DNA of 39,305 nucleotides from an uncultured Ruminococcus sp. (lineage in GTDB: Bacteria > Bacillota > Clostridia > Oscillospirales > CAG-272), in contig CAJKRH010000016.1 in NCBI GenBank assembly GCA_905202255.1, forward strand, positions 1 to 39,305, written 5' to 3'. Positions 34,716-39,305 of the stretch are shown one piece after another. Within the stretch, counting starts at the first letter, position 1. Each line of letters opens with the position of its first letter. The notes below the pieces were generated by a model that was not told the origin of the DNA, made no database searches, and saw nothing but the letters and a program-made list of their open reading frames with translations. Both the position numbers and the translations under genes were made by a program.

Positions 34716-34749
34716 GCGTTCCTCCGTTTGCCGTATGCTTTTTTTCTTT

Positions 34750-34755
34750 AGTATA
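34750..34755 (-). promoter_or_regulatory. polA promoter (-10 region)
   Basis: On the minus strand TATACT with an upstream TG (extended -10), within TTTTTGTGCTATACT; no good -35 is visible at 17 bp. Start near 34743, leader about 28 nt. Confidence 0.55.
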
Positions 34756-34815
34756 GCACAAAAAGCGCGTTTTCGCCATAGTTTGTTAAAAAATTTTTAA
34801 CTTGCGCAAAACCGC

Positions 34816-34864
34816 TTGACAAAAGTTCAATTTTGAACTATAATGCAATTGTTCAATTTTGAAC
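34816..34864 (+). promoter_or_regulatory. marR promoter with two identical operator palindromes
   Basis: TTGACA (34816-34821), 17 bp, TATAAT (34839-34844). GTTCAATTTTGAAC, a perfect palindrome, occurs at 34825-34838 (filling the spacer) and at 34851-34864 (around the start of transcription), 26 bp apart. This is the layout of an autorepressed MarR-family gene: bound repressor would block the polymerase. Confidence 0.85.
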
Positions 34865-34880
34865 CGTCATGGAGGTGCCT

Positions 34881-35312
34881 ATGAAGAAAAATACTTTTGC
34901 GGATTTCGCGATATGCATGGCAAAAGAATATGAGCCTTTCCGCCGCCGCATAATGGAGCGGTTTTCGCTCTCTGCGGCAGAGGTGGATGTGCTGATGTTT
35001 CTCGCCAATAATCCCGAATACAATACCGCAGCACAGGTATCGAAGATTCGCATGATACCGAAATCCCATGTCTCGCTCGCGGTAAATTCGCTCTCGGAAA
35101 AGGAGCTGCTCATAAGAAAAAGCGGCGAAAACCGCAAGTCGGTCTGCCTCGTCCCCTCGGAGAGTGCCGCACCCGTCATCGCTTTCGGCAGAGAAATGCA
35201 GGATGCCTTTCAGGAGACGCTCTTTTTCGGCTTCTCCGCAGAGGAAAAGGCAACCTTTGACGCACTGCACGAAAAGATGAGAGCGAATCTCGAAAACACG
35301 AAAAAGTCATAA
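34881..35312 (+). CDS. MarR-family transcriptional regulator
   Basis: A 143-residue winged-helix regulator. The ATG at 34881 is preceded by GGAGGTGCCT; an in-frame ATG 12 nt upstream lacks a site. The DNA-binding part (about 25-100) includes LSAAEVDVLMFLANNPEYNTAAQV, the recognition helix region IPKSHVSLAVNSL and the wing ENRKSVCLVPS. MarR proteins act as dimers on palindromes; the two copies of GTTCAATTTTGAAC at the promoter are the probable operators. It is followed by a TauE/SafE exporter after 17 nt, so it likely controls that gene and itself. Confidence 0.93.
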   Translation: MKKNTFADFAICMAKEYEPFRRRIMERFSLSAAEVDVLMFLANNPEYNTAAQVSKIRMIPKSHVSLAVNSLSEKELLIRKSGENRKSVCLVPSESAAPVIAFGREMQDAFQETLFFGFSAEEKATFDALHEKMRANLENTKKS

Positions 35313-35329
35313 GAAGGAATCGAAAACAA

Positions 35330-36106
35330 ATGAAAATTCTCATAGAAATAATCGTATGCTTTTTTGCGGGCATGGGCGCGGGACTCGGCACGGGCTTTGC
35401 CGGCATGAGTGCCGCCGCCGTGATAACGCCTATGCTCGTGACCTTTCTCGGCGTGGAGCCGTATACCGCCGTCGGCATAGCCCTCGCCTCCGATGTGCTC
35501 GCGAGCGCGATATCGGCATACACCTACGGCAAAAACAAAAATCTCGATGTGAAAAACGGACTTGTCATGATGGTGAGCGTGCTCGTTTTCACCGTTGTCG
35601 GCAGTTATATATCCAGCCTTGTCCCCTCTGCGACAATGGGCAATTTCTCTGTGATAATGACATTCCTGCTCGGCATCAAGTTTATTGTCAAGCCGGTTAT
35701 GACCACAAAGGAAGCCATGCAGAGCATTTCCGCAAAGAAAAAGCTGATAAAATCCGTTATCTGCGGCTCGATAGTCGGCTTTATCTGCGGCTTCATCGGC
35801 GCGGGCGGCGGCATGATGATGCTTCTCCTTTTGACAAGCGTTCTCGGCTTTGAGCTGAAAACGGCTGTCGGCACGAGCGTTTTCATCATGGCTTTCACTG
35901 CGCTGACAGGCTCTCTCTCCCACTTCGCCATCGGCGGCATGCCGGATATGCTCCTGCTTGCCCTCTGCATCTTCTTCACGCTGGTATGGGCAAGAATAGC
36001 CGCCGTTATCGCAAACAAAGCTCAGCCCAAGACGCTCAACCGCGCGACAGGCGTTGTTCTCGTCGTCCTCGGCATAGCGATATTCTCTTTCTCGCTCATA
36101 AAATAA
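35330..36106 (+). CDS. TauE/SafE-family anion exporter
   Basis: A 258-residue membrane protein with about eight TM segments. The two-half repeat of the TauE/SafE (DUF81) family is seen: GTGFAGMSAAAVITP near the N-terminus and GFICGFIGAGGGMMMLLLL in the second half. Family members export sulfite, sulfoacetate or other organic anions; substrate here is unknown. An AAGGAA site precedes the ATG. It is coregulated with the MarR gene. Confidence 0.92.
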   Translation: MKILIEIIVCFFAGMGAGLGTGFAGMSAAAVITPMLVTFLGVEPYTAVGIALASDVLASAISAYTYGKNKNLDVKNGLVMMVSVLVFTVVGSYISSLVPSATMGNFSVIMTFLLGIKFIVKPVMTTKEAMQSISAKKKLIKSVICGSIVGFICGFIGAGGGMMMLLLLTSVLGFELKTAVGTSVFIMAFTALTGSLSHFAIGGMPDMLLLALCIFFTLVWARIAAVIANKAQPKTLNRATGVVLVVLGIAIFSFSLIK

Positions 36107-36125
36107 GCGGGAAAGCAAGTGAAAA

Positions 36126-36179
36126 CCCGATTTCGGCGTTTTTCGGGCGATTTTCTCTCAAAATATGCCGAAAATCGGG
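36126..36179 (+). terminator. Hairpin downstream of the TauE gene
   Basis: Arms CCCGATTTCGGC (36126-36137) and GCCGAAAATCGGG (36167-36179) pair with one bulge, with further pairing inside. No T run follows, so it may be a weak terminator, an mRNA end protector, or a factor-dependent site. Confidence 0.5.
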
Positions 36180-36189
36180 CAAAAGCCTA

Positions 36190-36218
36190 TTGACAAGAGG
36201 TATTTTATATGATATTAT
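36190..36218 (+). promoter_or_regulatory. Promoter of the rpmG-secE-nusG-rplK-rplA operon
   Basis: TTGACA (36190-36195), 17 bp, TATTAT (36213-36218). The leader to rpmG is nearly 200 nt and carries the structures described below (first a hairpin at 36230-36263). Confidence 0.8.
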
Positions 36219-36282
36219 ATAAATACCTCATAGGATGCGGTACTGTTTTTCATACGCTCCTATCCGAGGGAGGTACTAAACA

Positions 36283-36381
36283 ATGCCGACGAAAAAGAAT
36301 AATACGGCGTTTTCCTTCGCGAAAACCGCCTTATTTTGTCGCGCTTCTGTTTTCAAAACCGGAGAGCGGCGTTTTTATTAG
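36283..36381 (+). CDS. Upstream small ORF / possible leader peptide of rpmG
   Basis: A 32-codon frame starting ATG at 36283, with GAGGGAGGT 8 nt upstream, ending at TAG 36379-36381. The peptide is basic (MPTKKNNTAFSFAKTALFCR...). It contains an attenuator-like hairpin. It ends 38 nt before rpmG. No repeated single amino acid of the classic attenuator type is seen. It may be a regulatory ORF whose translation changes leader folding. Alternatively it is chance. Confidence 0.45.
   Translation: MPTKKNNTAFSFAKTALFCRASVFKTGERRFY
36306..36337 (+). promoter_or_regulatory. Attenuator-like hairpin in the rpmG leader
   Basis: Stem GGCG+TTTTC (36306-36314) with GAAAA+C bulge+CGCC (36321-36330), loop CTTCGC, then TTATTTT: terminator-like. 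A later copy of GGCGTTTTT (36368-36376) can pair with the same CGCC arm, giving an alternative fold. Regulation by transcription attenuation is an inference. Confidence 0.45.
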
Positions 36382-36419
36382 TCTTTACATCGGCTAAATC
36401 TAAACAGGAGGTCCCGAAA

Positions 36420-36569
36420 ATGCGCGTTAGAATCACACTCGCATGCAGTGAATGCAAGCAAAGAAACTACGACACAATGAAAAACAAGAAAAACGATCCT
36501 GACAGAATCGAGCTTAACAAGTACTGCAAGTTCTGTCGCAAGCACACCCTGCACAAAGAAACCAAGTAA
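36420..36569 (+). CDS. rpmG: 50S ribosomal protein L33
   Basis: A 49-residue zinc-ribbon ribosomal protein with the two cysteine pairs CSEC (9-12) and CKFC (36-39), so the zinc-binding (C+) form. The start is ATG at 36420 behind AACAGGAGG. It begins the conserved L33-SecE-NusG string; secE follows after 40 nt. Confidence 0.97.
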   Translation: MRVRITLACSECKQRNYDTMKNKKNDPDRIELNKYCKFCRKHTLHKETK

Positions 36570-36609
36570 AAGAAATTGGGCTTTTTAAAAGCTCGGCAAG
36601 GAGGAAAAC

Positions 36610-36843
36610 ATGGCAGAAAAAACCAAAACTGCAAAAGTAGGATTTTTCAAGAAAATCGGAAAATTCTTCAAAGACTATAAGAGCGAATTCAAAAAGCTCG
36701 TATGGCCGACTCCGAATCAGCTTCTCAAGAACACGGCTGTCGTTCTCGTGAGCATAATTGTTTTCGGTGCGTTCCTTGCGGCTGTCGACTTGGGTTTCCA
36801 CAAGCTTTTCATAGAGCTCGGCAACTGGTTCGCTATGCTCTGA
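36610..36843 (+). CDS. secE: Preprotein translocase subunit SecE
   Basis: A 77-residue single-TM protein. The cytoplasmic amphipathic helix has the conserved segment FKDYKSEFKKLVWPTPNQL (about 20-38), and one TM segment follows (about 42-62). It clamps SecY in the Sec translocon. Starts behind AAGGAGGAAAAC; nusG follows, as is conserved in bacteria. Confidence 0.96.
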   Translation: MAEKTKTAKVGFFKKIGKFFKDYKSEFKKLVWPTPNQLLKNTAVVLVSIIVFGAFLAAVDLGFHKLFIELGNWFAML

Positions 36844-36886
36844 TTCTATTTTGGATTTTTCAAAATAGTTACAGGAGGAGCAGAAC

Positions 36887-37414
36887 ATGGATCAAACGAG
36901 CGAAGCGAAATGGTATGTGGTGCATACCTATTCCGGATATGAAAACAAGGTCAAGACAAATCTCGAAAAGATTATCGAAAACCGCGGGATATCACATCTG
37001 ATAACAGATGTCAAGGTTCCCTCGGAAATAATTGTCGAGGAATCCGGCGATCAGAAAAAAGAAGTGGAAAGCAAGCTCTTTCCGAGTTATGTGTTCGTCA
37101 AGATGATAATGTCCGACGAGACATGGCATGTCGTAAGAAACATCACAGGCGCAACCGGCTTTGTCGGTCCCGGTTCGCGTCCCGTCCCGCTCTCCGATAA
37201 GGAAGTCGAGGCTCTCGGTGTAGATACCAGAGTCGTCGCTCCCGCGTTCGAGGTCGGAAACAGCGTAAAGATTGTAAACGGTCCTATGTCCGGCTTTGTC
37301 GGCAAGGTCGAGAGCATCTCGCAGGACGGCAAAAAAGTCACGGTACTCGCATCCGTTTTCGGCAGAGATACCGCGGTCGAGCTTGACACATCAAGTGTCG
37401 CTCTCGCAGATTGA
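36887..37414 (+). CDS. nusG: Transcription termination/antitermination protein NusG
   Basis: A 175-residue NusG. The N-terminal NGN domain has KWYVVHTYSGYENKV and the RNA-polymerase-binding strand, and the C-terminal KOW domain (about 120-175) shows GNSVKIVNGPMSGFVGKVE. It couples RNA polymerase to Rho or ribosomal protein S10. It starts behind ACAGGAGGAGC and is cotranscribed with secE. The rplK leader structures follow. Confidence 0.98.
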   Translation: MDQTSEAKWYVVHTYSGYENKVKTNLEKIIENRGISHLITDVKVPSEIIVEESGDQKKEVESKLFPSYVFVKMIMSDETWHVVRNITGATGFVGPGSRPVPLSDKEVEALGVDTRVVAPAFEVGNSVKIVNGPMSGFVGKVESISQDGKKVTVLASVFGRDTAVELDTSSVALAD

Positions 37415-37426
37415 CAAACTTTTTTC

Positions 37427-37454
37427 GCACATAACAGAGCCAAATATTATGTGC
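37427..37454 (+). promoter_or_regulatory. Hairpin between nusG and rplK
   Basis: 8-bp stem (37427-37434 with 37447-37454), 12-nt loop, next to the L1 element. Not followed by T residues. Confidence 0.4.
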
Positions 37455-37456
37455 TT

Positions 37457-37505
37457 TGTGGGAGGGAGAAAATTTTATTTTATGATTCTCCCGAGGATTA
37501 CCACA
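37457..37505 (+). promoter_or_regulatory. Ribosomal protein L1 autoregulatory leader element
   Basis: Outer helix TGTGG/CCACA (37457-37461, 37501-37505) and inner helix GGGAGAA/TTCTCCC-type (37464-37470, 37486-37492) enclose an asymmetric loop with GA on one side and GAGGATTA on the other. This resembles the L1 binding site in 23S rRNA (helices 76-78: GGUGGGAG paired with a strand ending in AAAUACCACC). By analogy with the rplKA operon of other bacteria, free L1 would bind here and repress L11 and L1 translation. The rplK start follows 17 nt later. Confidence 0.8.
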
Positions 37506-37521
37506 TTCGGAGGTGTAAATT

Positions 37522-37947
37522 ATGGCAAAGAAAATTACAGCTTATGTAAAATTGCAGCTGCCTGCGGGCAAAGCAACTCCCCAGCCGCCTGTTGGTCCGG
37601 CTCTCGGTCAGCACGGCGTTAATATCGCAGCGTTCACAAAGGAATTCAATGAGCGCACAAAGAACGATATCGGTCTTATAATCCCTGTTGTTATCACAAT
37701 CTTCGCAGACCGTTCGTTCTCATTCATCACAAAGACTCCTCCCGCAGCCGTTCTTATAAAGAAAGCTTGCGGAATCGAGACAGCTTCCGCTGTTCCGAAT
37801 AAGACAAAGGTTGCTTCCCTCACAAAGGAGCAGGTACGCAAAATCGCCGAAACAAAGATGCCCGACCTCAATGCGGCTTCCGTAGAAGCAGCTATGAGCA
37901 TGATTGCAGGCACAGCCCGCAGCATGGGTATCACGGTAGAGGACTAA
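37522..37947 (+). CDS. rplK: 50S ribosomal protein L11
   Basis: A 141-residue L11, of normal length. The N-terminal domain begins ITAYVKLQLPAGKATPQPPVGPALGQHGVN, the GTPase-centre hinge, and the C-terminal rRNA-binding domain contains EQVRKIAETKMPDLNA. The ATG at 37522 is preceded by CGGAGGTG. The gene is probably regulated by L1 through the leader element. rplA follows 14 nt later. Confidence 0.98.
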   Translation: MAKKITAYVKLQLPAGKATPQPPVGPALGQHGVNIAAFTKEFNERTKNDIGLIIPVVITIFADRSFSFITKTPPAAVLIKKACGIETASAVPNKTKVASLTKEQVRKIAETKMPDLNAASVEAAMSMIAGTARSMGITVED

Positions 37948-37961
37948 GGAGGTAAGCAATA

Positions 37962-38657
37962 ATGTTTAAGGGTAAGAAATATCAGGATAGCGCAAAGCTT
38001 ATCGACAAGACAAAGCTTTATGACAGCAACGAGGCTATATCTCTCGTTTGCCAGACTTCCAAGGCAAAATTTGATGAAACAATCGAGCTTCATATCCGTC
38101 TCGGCGTTGACAGCCGTCATGCAGACCAGCAGGTTCGCGGTGCGGTAGTTCTTCCGCACGGTACAGGTAAGACTGTAAGAACCCTTGTTTTCGCAAAAGG
38201 TGACAAGGCTGAAGCCGCTAAGGCAGCCGGTGCCGATTATGTAGGCGCTGAAGATATGGTTGCAAAAATCACAGGTGAAAACTGGTTCGATTTCGATGTT
38301 GTTATCGCAACACCCGATATGATGGGCGTTATCGGTCGTCTCGGTAAGATACTCGGTCCTAAGGGACTTATGCCTAACCCCAAGGCAGGCACAGTTACCA
38401 TGGATGTTGCCAAGGCTGTAAACGAAGCCAAGGCAGGTAAGATTGAGTACCGTCTCGATAAGACAAACATCATTCACTGCCCCATCGGCAAGGCATCTTT
38501 CGGTGCCGAAAAGCTTCAGGATAACTTCAATACGCTCATGGGCGCAGTTATCAAGGCAAAGCCTGCCGCTGCAAAGGGTCAGTATATCAAGAGCTGCGTA
38601 ATCGCAAGCACAATGGGTCCCGGCGTGAAGATAAATCAGGCTAAGCTTGATGTTTAA
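37962..38657 (+). CDS. rplA: 50S ribosomal protein L1
   Basis: A 231-residue L1, full length. It shows the conserved segments VRGAVVLPHGTGKTVRTLVF and LGKILGPKGLMPNPKAGTV. It binds 23S rRNA at the L1 stalk and, in excess, the mRNA leader before rplK. The start follows AAGGAGGTAAGC. It is the last gene of this operon; rplJ-rplL do not follow, and the operon ends with a terminator. Confidence 0.98.
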   Translation: MFKGKKYQDSAKLIDKTKLYDSNEAISLVCQTSKAKFDETIELHIRLGVDSRHADQQVRGAVVLPHGTGKTVRTLVFAKGDKAEAAKAAGADYVGAEDMVAKITGENWFDFDVVIATPDMMGVIGRLGKILGPKGLMPNPKAGTVTMDVAKAVNEAKAGKIEYRLDKTNIIHCPIGKASFGAEKLQDNFNTLMGAVIKAKPAAAKGQYIKSCVIASTMGPGVKINQAKLDV

Positions 38658-38690
38658 TTTCGGAAACGCTGAAAAAGTTCAGAATGAAAA

Positions 38691-38715
38691 AGGCAGGAAA
38701 AATCCTGCCTTTTTT
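38691..38715 (+). terminator. rplA intrinsic terminator
   Basis: AGGCAGGA (38691-38698), loop AAAA, TCCTGCCT (38703-38710), followed by T residues. It closes the rpmG-rplA operon, leaving no read-through to rplJL. Confidence 0.9.
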
Positions 38716-38734
38716 GTGTGCATAATAAAGTTTT

Positions 38735-39305
38735 CGTGCACCTTTTTCAAAAGGTGCCGCATTCAAAGGCGCGGAGCCTTTGTCGCGCTCCGCAGAGCGC
38801 GAAATCTTGTATCGGCGCTTTTCTTTTTGATAGCTTTTTCTTTTGCGGCGGCGATAGCAAAAGAAAAAGCGGATTGGCAGAAATTTTTTATTTTGGCTGT
38901 TGAGGGAACTTGTTTTTTTGCGCGGTAGTGGCGAACATTGTTCGCCCGCAAGAGACATAAAGATACTTCTCTCTTATCGTACTTTTGTGTGACCAAAAGT
39001 ACCAAAAGTCATATAAGAGGCGTTCCACCTCTTATATATCTCCCTCTGTCGCCTCGCGGCGACCAGTGCGAACATAGCAAGCGTACCGTCCAACTATAGC
39101 ATAGTCACAGCTACAGGTTCGAAACGCTAAAGCGCCGACTCGGATTTACTGCTGTGCCATGTTGGGCTACGGCGAACCTCGCGGTTCAATTTTGGTGCAT
39201 ATCTGGGTGCGAACATAGCGAGATATGATTTATTTCGGCAATATACTATAGTAACACCTCATCCGTCGCGGTAAACCGCGCCACCTTCTCCCACTGGAGA
39301 AGGCT
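38735..39305. repeat. Mosaic of palindromic repeats, right edge
   Basis: About 570 bp with no believable gene, built of small hairpins in tandem. Examples: AAAGGC..GCCTTT (38766-38782), TCGCGCTC..GAGCGCGA (38783-38802), a perfect 14-bp stem GCTTTTTCTTTTGC (38833-38846 with 38857-38870), GTACTTTTG..CAAAAGTAC (38980-39003), ATATAAGAGG..CCTCTTATAT (39011-39040), GTCGCC..GGCGAC (39048-39063), GAACC..GGTTC (39175-39188), and CCTTCTCC..GGAGAAGG (near 39284-39303). GTGCGAACATAGC occurs twice (about 39066 and 39210). The last 50 bp resemble a repeat often seen between genes in gut Clostridia, as I recall it. Part of this region matches the left edge inverted. Confidence 0.65.

Noticed and set aside
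37411..37440. TTGACA after nusG as a promoter for rplK
   Set aside because: No -10 box at 16-18 bp; the gene is better explained by read-through from the upstream promoter.
38647..38928. 93-codon frame after rplA
   Set aside because: Runs through the terminator and hairpin repeats; no ribosome binding site.
39110..39200. tRNA-like GGTTCGAAACGC segment
   Set aside because: No acceptor stem, anticodon arm or D arm can be folded around it.
38735..39305. CRISPR array
   Set aside because: The repeats are different hairpins, not a uniform repeat with regular spacers.

Overview
The window reads as a piece of a Gram-positive, Clostridia-type chromosome, probably an uncultured gut Oscillospirales/Christensenellales-like lineage (inference). 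Supporting signs are Shine-Dalgarno-led genes, TTGACA/TATAAT promoters with 17-bp spacers, a PolA whose proofreading domain looks degenerate, the split GlpA-like/GlpB-like/DUF1667 gene set, a BspA-type leucine-rich-repeat surface protein, and a tiny protein carrying a DIITTS motif. No rRNA, tRNA, CRISPR array, transposase or phage gene was found. Both ends of the window lie in palindrome-rich repeats, and about 70 bp at the left edge recurs inverted near the right edge. The window may therefore be a whole contig that stops at repeats.

Layout. 1-317: repeat and rpoC terminator. 318-7847: rpoB-rpoC on the minus strand with their own promoter. 8158-11141: alaS and a HIT-family hydrolase on the plus strand. 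11220-13977: on the minus strand, a secreted LRR_5 protein and a 49-residue protein, each with a 17-bp-spaced promoter. 14302-22657: a plus-strand peptide-type ABC importer operon (oppA, oppB, oppC, oppD, oppF) plus a 64-residue membrane protein. 22713-31602: nine closely packed minus-strand genes: HAD phosphatase, two FAD oxidoreductases and DUF1667 (glycerol-3-phosphate oxidation type), a two-TM protein, a PAP2 protein, an SDR, a GH2 glycosidase and an acetylxylan-esterase-type hydrolase. 31713-34715: polA and a small lipoprotein on the minus strand. 34816-36106: a MarR regulator with paired operator palindromes and a TauE/SafE exporter. 36190-38657: a translation/transcription operon rpmG-secE-nusG-rplK-rplA with an upstream small ORF and an L1-type autoregulatory leader. 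38658-39305: terminator and repeats.

The most unusual part is the opp operon. Its OppC permease carries a seven-blade RCC1-like beta-propeller (about 300 residues) in the first extracellular loop. Its OppF ATPase carries a roughly 165-residue, helix-rich, Lys/Glu-rich insertion between Walker A and the Q-loop. The importer thus appears to have gained one domain outside and one inside the membrane. Second, rpoBC is separated from rplKA, rplJL are not next to either, and the two halves of the usually contiguous rplKAJL-rpoBC cluster point away from each other. Third, several regulatory elements can be read directly: a polA terminator whose 3' arm holds the Shine-Dalgarno sequence of the next gene, the MarR operators, an attenuator-like rpmG leader and the L1 leader.
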